A stretch of DNA of 64,000 bases from Gp6-AA40 sp963723495 (GTDB lineage: Bacteria > Acidobacteriota > Vicinamibacteria > Vicinamibacterales > UBA2999), in assembly GCA_963723495.1 (NCBI GenBank), contig CAVRQR010000006.1:558001-622000 (forward strand), given 5' to 3'. The notes beneath the pieces were generated by a model. That model did no database searches. It was not told the DNA's origin and was given only the letters and a program-made list of their open reading frames with translations. This document shows positions 9,943 to 19,512 of this stretch, in pieces. The position numbers and the translations under genes were made by a program. Every line of letters starts with the position of its first letter. Positions within the stretch are counted from its first letter, which is position 1.

Positions 9943-12900
9943 CTAAAAGTCGTACTTCACCGCAAACTGCATGATCCTCGGATCCCCCGACGCGGTGATC
10001 CGTCCGAACGTCGCCGCGGAGAACGTGGTGTTCGGGTTCTCCAGCAGGGTCCAGTTGAACGCATTGAACGCCTCGAACCGCGCTTCGAGGCGCTGATTGT
10101 TGGAGAACCGGAACGACCGCACCAGCGACAGATCGACGACGTGACGTCCGGGACCGTCATACGCGTTGCGCACGGAGTTGCCATAGGTCCCCAGAGCCGG
10201 ATTTTGGAACGCCAGCGGGTTGAGCCAGTTGTTGGCCGTCCCGTCGCCATACGGATCGTCGAGCACCTGGTTCGCGCGCTGGGTTGTTGCCTGAATTCCC
10301 GAGAGCGCGCGGTCGGTGCCGGTGAAGACGGTCAACGGTGCGCCCGAATTCGCGCGATAAATCCCCGACAATCGCCAATCGGACCCGAGTGCACGCGCGG
10401 TCGAGTTACTGAACTGCGGCGTCTCGATGCTGGCGCTCAGGTTGAAGATGTGCCGTCGCCAGGTGCTGCATCGCCCTTTGTCTTCCTCGAAGATGGCGTC
10501 GCGTTCGGCGTCTGACGGTGGATTGATCATCGAGACGGGCTTCATGTACCCAGTCGCGACGTTCAGCGGTGCCTGGCCCTGGCTGATGAGCCCTTCACAG
10601 GTAGAGATCGTGTAGTTGGCGTTGGTCGTGAGGCCGCCCGCGGATCGACGCTGAATCGAGAGCAGCAGCCCGTGATAGTTCTGCCAGCCTGCGTCGGTGA
10701 TCCAGTCGAGATACCCGTAGTACTGTCCAACCGGCGGATTCACCTGGCTCAACTCGCGGCGCAGATCGAGCGGTGCCGTCGAGCAGTTCGCGAACGTCTG
10801 CGTCCCACCCGTCGGCAACCTGAGCGTGCACGGCCCGGTCGCAGTGGAGCCGGGCGGAATCACACCCGGGTTTCCATCGACGACGCCCCACATGTTGACC
10901 ATGCGGTTGCCAAGGTAGGTCGTCGAGAACGCCATGTTCTCGCCGATCTGATGTTGCAGCGCCAGGTTCCACGCATGATTGCGGGTCGTCTTGATGTCGG
11001 TCGGCATCGAGATGAAGAGCGAGTACAGCGCAGCGTCGTACGGGTAGTCATCCCCGCCAAGCGGGACGGGATAGGGATTGCTGCGGCCGACCGCACCCCA
11101 CGGATCGTCGAGCCGCGTGCTGGTGAGGCGCTGTTCCAATCCGAACGGCGGCGCCGAGCGCGAGTCGAAGAAGAACTGACCCGTCACGAAGTCGCCGGTC
11201 AGGCCATACCCGGCCCGCACCGACGTACGGCCATCGCCGCGCGGATCCCACGACACGCCCAGGCGAGGCGCAAAATTCGACCAGACGATGTTCATGCCCG
11301 AGTTGCCCGGGAACCCGGGATCGCCGGGATAGTAGAGGCCCGCCGGCGCCTCCGGATACACCGTGCTGCGCACGTTGTTCCACATCCGATCGACATCGAA
11401 CGTGTAGACCGCCTGGTCGACGCTGTCCTGCGGAAACCACGGTTCCCAGCGCAGCCCGTAGTTGAACGTCACGTTCGGTGACATTCGCCAGGTATCCTGC
11501 GCGTAGATCGCGAAGTAGGGTTGCTTGATGTCCTGACGGAACGGCGTCGACTGCCGGAACTCGAACACGCGCCCGAGGAGAAAGTCGCCAAGCGGCAGTC
11601 CGGTGGCGCCGCCGTTGAACGACATCGGGCCCATCGAGCGCACGTTCGACTCGGTCTGCCAATCGGACATCGCCACGGCACCGCCGAAGCCAAACTGGTG
11701 GTTCCCGCGGACCATCGTGAAGTCGTCGGACAGCGAATAGGTGTTCGGCTTGTAGTACGAGAACGTCTCGGTGCCGGTGTTGATGGAGAAGGCGCCCGTG
11801 ACCGTGAGGTTCATGTACTCGGGAATGTAGGTGAACATGTTCACGCCGACATCCTCTGGCCCGAAGAGTTCCGAGTGTGTCCGGATGACGCTCGTTCGGC
11901 TGACGGAGACCCTGATGTTATTGACCATCGAGTTGTTCAACACCGTCGAGTCGCCGATCACGAACGAGTGCACAGTGTTGTCACGGCCGCCAAGCGTCGC
12001 CGCCAGGATATTGCCGCCGGCATTCTCGAATGCCGGATCCCAGAACGTCGTCGAGAGCATGTATCGGGCAAACAGCGAGTGATTGGGGGTGATCTGCCAA
12101 TCGATGCGGCCGATCGGCATATCCTCGGTGGGCTTGGTCGGACGTGAGTACGCGATCTGACCGCACGGATCGCTGGTCGTCGGCAGCCGGTCGGCGATCT
12201 TCACCGCTGCCGGGCTGAACAGAGCAGGGTTGATCCGGTTGTTCACGAACCCGAGTGCCGGTGGCAGCACGAGGTTCCCCTGCGCGCGGCACTGCGCCGA
12301 GGCCACCGTGGTGAAGTCGCCGTTCATCATCGCCGCCGTTGGAATGAACGTGATGATGTCGGCTGGTGTCTGCGTCGTGCGAGTGCCCTGATAGGCACCG
12401 AAGAAGAAGATCTTGTCCTGGACGATCGGGCCGCCGAACACACCGCCGAACTGGTTTCTCACGAGGCCATCACTGGACCGCTCACCGGTGGTCGGATTCA
12501 CCGCGGCGAACGGCGCCTTCGCGTTGAAGCGATGGTGGCGGGCGAACTCGAACAGGTCGCCGCGGTACAGGTTCGTCCCCGCTTTGGTGGCGACACTCAC
12601 CGTGCCGCCCGCCTTCACGCCGTTCTGCGCGTTCTGCGAGCTGGTCTCCACGCGGATTTCCTGCATCGCATCGGGAAACGGCAGCGGCAGGTTCACGCCG
12701 TCGTACCAGTTGTTGTGCATCGCGCCGTCGAGCAGATACTGCACCCCGAACTGCTGACCACCCGCCACCGCGATGCCTCGACTCTGAGTGAGACTGCGGC
12801 TCGAGGGATTTCCGGTATCGACGGCACTGCCTGCCAGGACAACCAGCGACGCGACGTTGCGCCCTTCGAGCGGCAACGCCTCCACCGCCTCGTTGTCGAT

Positions 12901-13308
12901 CACCGCGCCGATTGACGGGTTGCGTGTCTCGACCAGTGGTGTCGCGGCCTCGACTGACACCGTTTCCTCGATCGCACCAAGCAGCAGCCTCACAGGAATG
13001 ACGGGATTGCTGTTCACCTGCAGGACGATGCCGGTCTGCACGTAGGTGCGAAAGCCCGCGAGCGTGACTTCGAGGCGATACGGTCCGATCGGCAGATTCG
13101 TCAGCGTGGACGAGCCCTCGACGTCGGTCACGACATCGCGCCGAAACCCGGTCTGCGTCTGGAGAACTGACACCGTTGCGCCTGGCAAGACGCCGCCGGC
13201 CTCATCGACGACCGTGCCGTTGATCTGTGCTGTGGTTTGGGCTTGCGCGTCTAACCCGGGGAGCGACAGGACGATTACAGCGACCAGGGTCCGCAGGGTG
13301 CGATTCAT
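9943..13308 (-). CDS. TonB-dependent receptor with carboxypeptidase-regulatory domain (1121 aa)
   Basis: Outer-membrane transporter. Signal peptide MNRTLRTLVAVIVLSLPGLDAQA, then a CarbopepD-regulatory-like beta-sandwich (residues about 25-105, NGTVVDEAGGVLPGATVSV...LPIGPYRLEVTLAGF), a plug domain (VEALPLEGRN...QYLLDGAMHNN) and a long beta-barrel ending in FAVKYDF with the terminal aromatic expected of outer-membrane proteins. The ATG at 13308 is preceded by GGTGGAGGACTT and is preferred to the upstream in-frame ATG at 13452. Intact, no frameshift. Divergent from the MBL gene at 13512, so the two may share a control region. Substrate unknown. Confidence 0.9.
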   Translation of the reverse strand: MNRTLRTLVAVIVLSLPGLDAQAQTTAQINGTVVDEAGGVLPGATVSVLQTQTGFRRDVVTDVEGSSTLTNLPIGPYRLEVTLAGFRTYVQTGIVLQVNSNPVIPVRLLLGAIEETVSVEAATPLVETRNPSIGAVIDNEAVEALPLEGRNVASLVVLAGSAVDTGNPSSRSLTQSRGIAVAGGQQFGVQYLLDGAMHNNWYDGVNLPLPFPDAMQEIRVETSSQNAQNGVKAGGTVSVATKAGTNLYRGDLFEFARHHRFNAKAPFAAVNPTTGERSSDGLVRNQFGGVFGGPIVQDKIFFFGAYQGTRTTQTPADIITFIPTAAMMNGDFTTVASAQCRAQGNLVLPPALGFVNNRINPALFSPAAVKIADRLPTTSDPCGQIAYSRPTKPTEDMPIGRIDWQITPNHSLFARYMLSTTFWDPAFENAGGNILAATLGGRDNTVHSFVIGDSTVLNNSMVNNIRVSVSRTSVIRTHSELFGPEDVGVNMFTYIPEYMNLTVTGAFSINTGTETFSYYKPNTYSLSDDFTMVRGNHQFGFGGAVAMSDWQTESNVRSMGPMSFNGGATGLPLGDFLLGRVFEFRQSTPFRQDIKQPYFAIYAQDTWRMSPNVTFNYGLRWEPWFPQDSVDQAVYTFDVDRMWNNVRSTVYPEAPAGLYYPGDPGFPGNSGMNIVWSNFAPRLGVSWDPRGDGRTSVRAGYGLTGDFVTGQFFFDSRSAPPFGLEQRLTSTRLDDPWGAVGRSNPYPVPLGGDDYPYDAALYSLFISMPTDIKTTRNHAWNLALQHQIGENMAFSTTYLGNRMVNMWGVVDGNPGVIPPGSTATGPCTLRLPTGGTQTFANCSTAPLDLRRELSQVNPPVGQYYGYLDWITDAGWQNYHGLLLSIQRRSAGGLTTNANYTISTCEGLISQGQAPLNVATGYMKPVSMINPPSDAERDAIFEEDKGRCSTWRRHIFNLSASIETPQFSNSTARALGSDWRLSGIYRANSGAPLTVFTGTDRALSGIQATTQRANQVLDDPYGDGTANNWLNPLAFQNPALGTYGNSVRNAYDGPGRHVVDLSLVRSFRFSNNQRLEARFEAFNAFNWTLLENPNTTFSAATFGRITASGDPRIMQFAVKYDF

Positions 13309-13407
13309 AAGTCCTCCACCTCTGAGCCCGCAAACTGTCGTGAATCGGAAGCAGAATTCCGATGCCGGTCTAAGCGGCACAGATCCTACACCCGGCGGGG
13401 AATGATT

Positions 13408-13464
13408 TGGTGTCAGGCAGTGAATCGTCCAATGGGACGATTCACGATTCACTGCCTGACACCA
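13408..13464. repeat. 21-bp perfect inverted repeat with GTGTCAGGCA arms
   Basis: Arms 13408-13428 and 13444-13464 are exactly complementary, with a 15-base loop that itself repeats part of the arm. It sits in the divergent gap between the receptor gene and the first MBL gene. A single arm-like copy (GGTGTCAGGCAC) recurs at 47702-47713. It could act as a terminator-like hairpin, a regulatory palindrome, or a mobile REP-type element. Confidence 0.8.
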
Positions 13465-13511
13465 TCAACATCTGGCCCCCGGCTCACCGAGTGTGGTAAA
13501 GGTTTGCCACG

Positions 13512-14528
13512 ATGATGGGGAGCGCGGACTGGTTTCGTCGCGCACCGATAGGGCTCGCCGCTCTGGCGCTCGTGCCCGGGCTGAGCGGACTACTGTGGGC
13601 GCACGCTGTCTCAGCCCAGCAGCATCCCTCAACCACAACGGCCGGGCTCGAATCGATTCAGATCCGGCCCAACGTTCACGTCATCTTCGGTGCCGGTGGC
13701 AACGTCACCGTGCACGCGGGAGAAGACGGTCTCATCGTGGTCGACAGCGGGTCGACTGAGAAGGCCGGCGCGCTGCTCGAGGCCATCAAGGCAATCTCAT
13801 CGCGACCGATCCGCATGGTCGTCAACACCAGCGCCGACTTGGATCACGTCGGAGGCAACGCCATCGTTGGCGGCGCGGGAATCGGACTCAGCCCGGACCC
13901 ATTCGGCGATGGCAACCACGCCACGGTGCTCGCACACGAGAATGTCCTTCTGCGCCTGAGCGGACTCGGCAGCAACGGGGCCGAGTCGTCCTTTCCAACC
14001 AAGATGCTGCCCAACGACACGTTCACCTCGCGGTATCGCTCGATGTACGTCAACGACGATGCCGTGCAGGTGATCCGGCAGACCGGCGCGCACTCCGACA
14101 GCGACGTCATGGTGCTCTTCAGGAAGGCAGACGTCATCGCGACCGGCGACATCATCGACATGCGCCAGTTTCCAGTCATCGATGCGACGAAGGGCGGTGG
14201 CATCCAGGGCGAGATCGAGGCGCTCAACCGGCTGTTGACCGAGTTCATCGTGCCGAACATGCCGTTCGTGCTGAAGCCCGGCCGCACGCTCGTGGTGCCC
14301 GGCCATGGCTACATCTCCGACTATGGCGAGGTGGTCGAGTACCGCGACATGGTGACGGTGATCAGGGACACGATTCAGGATCTGATCGACAAGGGACTGA
14401 CGATAGAGCAGGTCAAGGCTGCCAATCCCACGAAGGGATACCGCGGCCGATACGGTTCGGACAACGGCGACTGGACCACGGATGAATTTGTCGAGGCTGT
14501 CTACAACGGACTCAGGAAGTCGCGCTGA
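13512..14528 (+). CDS. exported MBL-fold protein with altered metal site (module 1)
   Basis: 338 residues with an N-terminal hydrophobic signal (to about residue 36). The fold is shown by GAGGNVTVHAGEDGLIVVDSGS and the order of later motifs. The usual HxHxDH reads NTSADLDHVGGN: S107 and D109 replace the two His of the first metal site, while D111-H112 remain. Further ligand positions present are H194 (GAHSDSD), D213 (ATGDI) and H265 (VPGHG). The C-terminus (YGSDNGDWTTDEFVEAVYNGL) is shared by most paralogs here. It is followed by a YbjQ-like gene and modules A and B. Hydrolytic activity cannot be assumed. Confidence 0.85.
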   Translation: MMGSADWFRRAPIGLAALALVPGLSGLLWAHAVSAQQHPSTTTAGLESIQIRPNVHVIFGAGGNVTVHAGEDGLIVVDSGSTEKAGALLEAIKAISSRPIRMVVNTSADLDHVGGNAIVGGAGIGLSPDPFGDGNHATVLAHENVLLRLSGLGSNGAESSFPTKMLPNDTFTSRYRSMYVNDDAVQVIRQTGAHSDSDVMVLFRKADVIATGDIIDMRQFPVIDATKGGGIQGEIEALNRLLTEFIVPNMPFVLKPGRTLVVPGHGYISDYGEVVEYRDMVTVIRDTIQDLIDKGLTIEQVKAANPTKGYRGRYGSDNGDWTTDEFVEAVYNGLRKSR

Positions 14529-14586
14529 TGCATGCCTAGCGAACCTCACGTCGCACCCCTCGTATAGATCCGCAGGAGGTTCATAC

Positions 14587-14919
14587 ATGTTGACTGTGAC
14601 CACGCCCACGGTTTCGGGCTCCCGCATCGTCAAGCATCTCGGCATCGTGAGCGGCGAGGCCATCCTCGGGGCAAACATCTTCCGTGACTTCTTTGCCGGC
14701 ATCCGCGATATCGTCGGCGGGCGTTCCGCCGCCTACGAGCAGGAGCTGAGGAAGGCGAAGTCGATTGCCCTGCAGGAGATGCAGCAGCAGGCGACGGAAC
14801 TCGGTGCCCACGCGGTAGTGGGCGTCGATCTCGACTACGAGACGATTCAGGTGGGCGGAGCCGGCGGCATGCTGATGGTCAGCGCCAGCGGCACCGCCGT
14901 CGCGCTCGCGGCGGAATGA
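14587..14919 (+). CDS. YbjQ/UPF0145 family protein
   Basis: 110 residues from ATG 14587, with AGGAGG at 14574-14579; the open frame extends upstream but those codons overlap the end of the MBL gene. Motifs VSGEAILGANIFRDFFAGIRDIVGGRS and GAHAVVGVDLDYETI are diagnostic of the YbjQ (DUF74) family, small pentameric proteins annotated as putative heavy-metal-binding. It is the only gene of this type in any of the six modules, inserted between MBL and A. Confidence 0.85.
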   Translation: MLTVTTPTVSGSRIVKHLGIVSGEAILGANIFRDFFAGIRDIVGGRSAAYEQELRKAKSIALQEMQQQATELGAHAVVGVDLDYETIQVGGAGGMLMVSASGTAVALAAE

Positions 14920-14935
14920 GGAGAAAGACACGGTG

Positions 14936-15688
14936 ATGAGACGCGCCTGGCCGTCGACGATCGCGCTCGCATTCGTGACCGTGCTCGTCATCGACGTCGA
15001 GGCGCAGACACGAGGCGCTCGCGGCGCTTCGGCATCTGCGCGTGCCGAGGCGCCAATCGATCTCACCGGCCAGTGGGTGGCGATCATCTCTGAGGACTGG
15101 CGATGGCGCATGATCACGCCCGCGAAGGGCGACATCGTCAGCATCCCACTCAGTCTGCAGGGTCAGCAGACCGCCGAGGCCTGGGATCCGGACAAGGACG
15201 AGGCGGCTGGCGAACAGTGCAAGGCGTATGGCGCTCCAGGCTTGATGCGTGGGCCGATCCGGATGCGGATCTCGTGGCAGGACGAGAACACGCTCAAGCT
15301 CGAGAGCGACTACGGCACACAGACGCGGCTCATGCGCTTCGCGGCCGCCGCACCGTCATCGACGCGCAGCTGGCAGGGGCTGACGTCCGCGCAGTGGATC
15401 GTGCGCGGAGGAGGCCGGGGCGCACAGCGTTTCGGGTCACTCAAGACCGTAACGACCAATCTTCGCGCCGGTTACTTACGCAAGAACGGCGTGCCCTACA
15501 GTGAGCGCGCGGTGTTCACCGAGCACTGGGATGTGCACGCGCTGCCGAATGGCGACAAGTACCTGGTGAACACGAACGTCGTCGAGGACCCTGTGTACCT
15601 GCAGGCGCCGTTTCAAACGGCGATTCACTACAAGCTCGAACGTGACACCTCGAAATGGGATCCAACGCCATGCGATGCGCGCTTCTAG
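14936..15688 (+). CDS. secreted family A protein (module 1)
   Basis: About 250 residues with signal peptide MRRAWPSTIALAFVTVLVID. Family A consensus: APIDLTGQWVAII..DWRWRMITPAKGD, DPDKDEAAGEQCKAYG, RMRISWQDENTLKLESDYGTQTR, YLRKNGVPYS and a terminal KWDPTPC. Two cysteines (EQC and PTPC) are shared by all A paralogs and may form a disulfide. ATG 14936 directly follows an in-frame GTG; GAGGAG lies upstream. It is the intact reference for the family. Function unknown; a small beta-barrel (lipocalin-like) is a guess from strand pattern. Confidence 0.75.
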   Translation: MRRAWPSTIALAFVTVLVIDVEAQTRGARGASASARAEAPIDLTGQWVAIISEDWRWRMITPAKGDIVSIPLSLQGQQTAEAWDPDKDEAAGEQCKAYGAPGLMRGPIRMRISWQDENTLKLESDYGTQTRLMRFAAAAPSSTRSWQGLTSAQWIVRGGGRGAQRFGSLKTVTTNLRAGYLRKNGVPYSERAVFTEHWDVHALPNGDKYLVNTNVVEDPVYLQAPFQTAIHYKLERDTSKWDPTPCDARF

Positions 15689-16650
15689 CCGGCTTGTTGG
15701 TCACGCTGAGTACGCCGGCCTTCGGGCAGGTCGAGCTCGGCGGCACGTATGCGATCCGGATGCACGAGGACTACATCGAACGAGGCCCCGGCTCGTTCCT
15801 CGGCGACTTCACCGGCATGCCCCTGAGCGACGAGGGACGCGCCAAGGCACTGCGCTATTCATCCAGCCTGCCGTCCACGATCGAACGTCAGTGCCTGGCT
15901 CAGTCGCCGTGGGTCGGGCTCTACCGGCCGCTCGCGCTTCGATTCTGGAACCAGGTGGACGAATCGGGTCGTGTGATCGCCTGGGTGATGGGCGGTGACT
16001 ACCTGCGCGACACGGTGACGATCTGGATGGACGGACGTCCACACCCGTCTCCCAATGCATGGCACCCCTCTTCCGGATTCTCGACAGGACACTGGGAAGG
16101 TGACACGCTCGTCGTCCGCACGACTCACGTGAAGACGGCGTGGATCCGGCGCGGCGTCGGCATCCCCGGCAGCGATCGGTCGACGTTCACCGCCTTCATC
16201 ACGCGACGCGATAACCTGCTGACGATCACGACCATCCAGGAAGATCCGATCTACCTGACGGAGCCGCACGTCGTCAGCCGCGTGTGGGAGTTCGATCCGC
16301 GCGGAAGCCAGGGTCCCATGCGCGACACGTGCAACGTCGGCGTCGAGATCCCGTCCCTCGAAGACACCGGCGAGGTGCCGCACTATCTTCCCGGGCAGAA
16401 TCCGGAAGAAGACTTCATGGTGCGCACCTACAACATCCCCAAGGACGCTGCTATGGGGCACGCGCACACCCTGTATCCCGAGTATCGGAAGACACTGCGG
16501 CCGGTCTACAAGCCGCCGGTATCGTGTGGCCGTTATTGCTGCGGATGGATCGAGCGGCAGGGTTTACCCGGTGCAGCGCCGGGATTGACCTGCAACGACG
16601 GCAACCTGCCGCCGGAGCTCAGGAAGGCGCTTACCGGAACCGAACGATAG
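15670..16650 (+). CDS. secreted family B protein (module 1)
   Basis: Starts at ATG 15670 inside the last codons of the A gene, so translation is probably coupled; an in-frame ATG at 15655 precedes the signal peptide MRCALLAGLLVTLSTPAFGQ. Family B motifs: ERGPGSFLGDFTGMPLSDEGRAKAL, QC near residue 75, IWMDGRPHPSPNAWHPSSGF, GHWEGDTLVVRTTHVK, RHDNLLTI-type strand, VPHYLPGQNP and TLYPEYRKTL. The C-terminus carries CGRYCCGW. It shares the MDGRPHP...WEGDTLVV core with family C. Function unknown, probably periplasmic or extracellular. Confidence 0.75.
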   Translation: MRCALLAGLLVTLSTPAFGQVELGGTYAIRMHEDYIERGPGSFLGDFTGMPLSDEGRAKALRYSSSLPSTIERQCLAQSPWVGLYRPLALRFWNQVDESGRVIAWVMGGDYLRDTVTIWMDGRPHPSPNAWHPSSGFSTGHWEGDTLVVRTTHVKTAWIRRGVGIPGSDRSTFTAFITRRDNLLTITTIQEDPIYLTEPHVVSRVWEFDPRGSQGPMRDTCNVGVEIPSLEDTGEVPHYLPGQNPEEDFMVRTYNIPKDAAMGHAHTLYPEYRKTLRPVYKPPVSCGRYCCGWIERQGLPGAAPGLTCNDGNLPPELRKALTGTER

Positions 16651-16718
16651 GACGACGCCGCGGTGCCTTGCGAAGGAGACCCGCCTCTACGCGATTGTGA
16701 TCTAAGAGCAGGCAGCGC

Positions 16719-17651
16719 TCACTTTGGGACGCCGCTGCCGTCCTCGATGCAGGGAACCCCGAGCCCGCCGCACCCGCAATAGCGTTTGCACATTGCGGGA
16801 GGCACGTAGTCAGTGAGCTTCTTGCGGTACTCGGGATACATCGTCTCCGCGCCACCAAGCACCGCGTCCGCCGGGATGTTGTGCCTCTCGGTCAGCTCCT
16901 TCACGAACGGATTCTGTCCGGGCAGATAGTGCGGCACGATGCCTGCCGCGTCGGCGACGGGAAGCTCCGCGATCGGCTCACACGGCGACGCAACGCCGTT
17001 TCCCAGGTTCAGATTCCCGTCGGGATCCAGCGCCCAGACGCGGCTCCGCACCAGCGGCTCCGAGAAGTAGACCGGATCGTCCATGACCGCCCGAATCGTC
17101 AGGAGATCACCATGACGAAACACATACATCTTCATCGTCGCCTGGTCGCTGACGGGCGCGCCATTACGACGGATCTGGCTGGCCTTCATATGTGTCGTGG
17201 TGGTGACCAGGGTGTTGCCTTCCCACCGTCCGGTCGTGAAGCCGCCGTACGTGCGAGGAGCGTTGGGCGAGGGATGTGGACGCCCATCCATCCAGATCGT
17301 CGTGACGTCGCGATCGACCCAGGCGCCGATCTTCCACGCCACGAGCCTGCTCGTCACCGGATCGAATTCGTTCCAGATATGAAGACCGAATGGGCCGAGG
17401 ACGATGTAGAACGGCGTGTGATAACCGCACTGCCCGTCGGGCAGCGACAACATCGAGTAGTTATAACTCAACGCCCTGGCACGTCCCTCGTCATTGAGCG
17501 GCAGTCCCAGGTAGTCGACCGGATCGGGGCCGGGCCCGCGCTCCATTGCGTCCTGGCTCGATCGGGACGCCCACTTACCTGTGAGATCGAACTGCGCGAA
17601 GGCAGGGGAACTCACCATCAATACCGAGATAAATGCGACACATCGGGTCAT
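16719..17651 (-). CDS. secreted family B protein (module 2)
   Basis: 310 residues; signal peptide MTRCVAFISVLMVSSPAFAQ, followed by FDLTGKWASRSSQDAMERGPGPDPVDYLGLPLNDEGRARALSY-type family B start. Core motifs IWMDGRPHPSPNA, GGFTTGRWEGNTLVTTTTHMK, VPHYLPGQNPF and ETMYPEYRKKL are all present, and the tail has a Cys-rich MCKRYCGCGG segment. It is the last gene of the operon running down from 23338, ten bases after the A gene. Convergent with the module 1 B gene, which it resembles. Confidence 0.75.
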   Translation of the reverse strand: MTRCVAFISVLMVSSPAFAQFDLTGKWASRSSQDAMERGPGPDPVDYLGLPLNDEGRARALSYNYSMLSLPDGQCGYHTPFYIVLGPFGLHIWNEFDPVTSRLVAWKIGAWVDRDVTTIWMDGRPHPSPNAPRTYGGFTTGRWEGNTLVTTTTHMKASQIRRNGAPVSDQATMKMYVFRHGDLLTIRAVMDDPVYFSEPLVRSRVWALDPDGNLNLGNGVASPCEPIAELPVADAAGIVPHYLPGQNPFVKELTERHNIPADAVLGGAETMYPEYRKKLTDYVPPAMCKRYCGCGGLGVPCIEDGSGVPK

Positions 17652-17661
17652 ATTCGTTCAC

Positions 17662-18448
17662 TCACCTTGCAGAGCAGGGCGTCGGATCCCACTTCGCGCC
17701 ATCACGTTCCTTCCTGAAATTGAGCGCGGTGACCCAAGGCTCACGCAGGTACTTGTCGTCCTGCACAGTACTTGTGAGCGTGATCCACTGATCGCCGTTC
17801 GGATCAGCGGACACATCCCAGTATTCCGTCAGTACCGGCGTCGGCGCTGTAGGGCACTCCGTTCTTGCGCAGGTAGCCCGGACGCAGATGGGACGTGACA
17901 ACCTTCAGGGATCCGCCTTTCGGCGCTCCGCCTCTGGCCGCGCGTGGCCGTTCCCATTGCGCTACTGAATGCCCCTGCCAAGTCGGCGCTCCACGTTGGG
18001 GTGTCTTATCGCCAAAGTAAAAGATGCGTGTTTGAGTGCCCGCGTCCGTTTCGATCTTGAGTGTGTTGGCATCCTGCCACGTGATCCGCAGTCGTGTTGG
18101 AACCGCCATCAGAGCGGCGGCTCCGTAGGACTTGCACTGTTCGCCGGCGGCTTCGTCTCTTGCCGGATCCCAGTTGTCGCCTGCCTTCTTGGCTTCGAGC
18201 GTAATCGGAATGCTCGCGTAGTCGCCCTTCGCGGGCGTGACCATGCGCCATCGCCAATCTTGCGTGACGACCGACACCCAATAGCCGGTCAGGTCAATCG
18301 GAGCATCAGCGCGGGCCGTTGAGACCGGTGCCTGCGTGGCGCGGCCTTGCGCGCCGACGGCGGCTGTCAACAGCAGGCTCATCAGCGCAATGGCTGCGGA
18401 CCTGTCCGCCGTAGCCGAACGCCGTCGGGCGGCGATGGCGGACTTCAT
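17662..18448 (-). CDS. secreted family A protein (module 2), one frameshift
   Basis: N-terminal frame 18448-17804 carries a signal peptide and DLTGYWVSVVTQDWRWRMVTPAKGD, AAGEQCKSYG and YLRKNGVPYSADA. The rest (LTEYWDVSADPNGDQ...KWDPTPCSAR) continues in a different frame from about 17840 to 17662. One inserted or lost base near 17836-17843 explains this. The start ATG overlaps the stop of the MBL gene as ATGA (18445-18448), the same arrangement as at 39112-39115. Either a recent pseudogene or a sequence error; I favour error because both halves are well conserved. Confidence 0.75.
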
Positions 18449-19512
18449 TTCTTTCGACCCAACCCGTTGAAGACAGCTTCGACGAACATGTCAGTCGTCC
18501 AGGCACCCCTATCGGATCCATACCGTCTCCTGAAACCCTTCGTCGGATCAGCCCCCTTTACCTGTTCGAGTGTCATGCCCTTGCCGATCATGTCCGCGAT
18601 TCGGTCGCGAACGATCGTCACCACGTTCCGGTATTCGACGACGTCTCCGTAGTCGGCGACGAAGCCATGTCCAGGGATCACGTAAGTACGTTCTTCCCGC
18701 CATCTGAGAGGGAACGGCGGGATCATTATGTCGAGGATGCCATTCAGCGCATCGATCTCCCCCTGGATGCTCCCGCCCTTCCCCACATCGATCACCGGAA
18801 AGCGCGTCGTATCGAGGATGTCACCGCTCACAATCACGTCGGCGCGCCTGAAGAAGACGATGCTGTCGCCGTCGGAGTGGGCGGCGGGCATGTGTCTGAC
18901 TTGGATGCCGTCGCCGTTGAGATACATGGGATAGCTGCGGCCTGTATAGGTCTTTGTCGGCTGCGCCGCAAAGGGAAATGGAGACCCGGGCGCGCTCATG
19001 CTGGTGAAGACGTTTTCGTGCGCGAGTACGCCGGCCACCCCGCCGCTGGTATAGACCTCCTCGCTCACGCCGCTGCTTCCTTGATGACCCAGAATGGTCT
19101 GCCCCGCCTTCGATAGCCTGTCATTGCCACCGACATGATCGGCGTCGGCGCTGGTGTTGATGACATAACGAATCGGGCGGTCCGTCAGCCGCTTGATCGC
19201 CGCCAGCACGGCGTCTGCCATCTGCGCTGATCCGCTGTCCACGAGAACGACGCCCGCCGGACCGATTTGCGCGGCCACGTTGCCGCCCGCGCCCGCGATC
19301 ATGTAGAAATCGGGTCGGACCTGCACCACGTCCAGATCATCGCTACGCTGCAGCAGCGCTCCGGCCAGCAATGCGTTCCCACCCAGGACCGCGCAGAAGA
19401 CACCAGTGAGTAGCAACGAGATGGCGAACTTCAGAATGCAGAATCCAGAACGCAGAGCGTGAGCACGCACCACGGATCCGCACTTCTGCATTCTGCGTCC
19501 TGCATTCTGCAT
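18445..19512 (-). CDS. exported MBL-fold protein (module 2)
   Basis: 355 residues as an open frame. MBL core: FYMIAGAGGNVAAQIGPAGVVLVDSGS, then NTSADADHVGGN where Ser and Asp replace the first two metal-site His, MPAAHSDGDSIVFFRRADVIVSGD retaining the third-His position and Asp, and VIPGHGFVADYGD with the late His. The first 20 or so codons lie in an intergenic repeat (19430-19514), so the ATG at 19512 may be supplied by the repeat. GTG codons about 14-15 codons in are alternatives just upstream of the hydrophobic signal LKFAISLLLTGVFCAVLGG. Coupled to the A gene by ATGA. Confidence 0.82.
   Translation of the reverse strand: MQNAGRRMQKCGSVVRAHALRSGFCILKFAISLLLTGVFCAVLGGNALLAGALLQRSDDLDVVQVRPDFYMIAGAGGNVAAQIGPAGVVLVDSGSAQMADAVLAAIKRLTDRPIRYVINTSADADHVGGNDRLSKAGQTILGHQGSSGVSEEVYTSGGVAGVLAHENVFTSMSAPGSPFPFAAQPTKTYTGRSYPMYLNGDGIQVRHMPAAHSDGDSIVFFRRADVIVSGDILDTTRFPVIDVGKGGSIQGEIDALNGILDIMIPPFPLRWREERTYVIPGHGFVADYGDVVEYRNVVTIVRDRIADMIGKGMTLEQVKGADPTKGFRRRYGSDRGAWTTDMFVEAVFNGLGRKK

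Noticed and set aside
13512..14528. Beta-lactamase antibiotic-resistance gene
   Set aside because: The MBL fold is present but the metal motif is altered and the copies sit in a substrate-processing context; nothing indicates beta-lactam hydrolysis.
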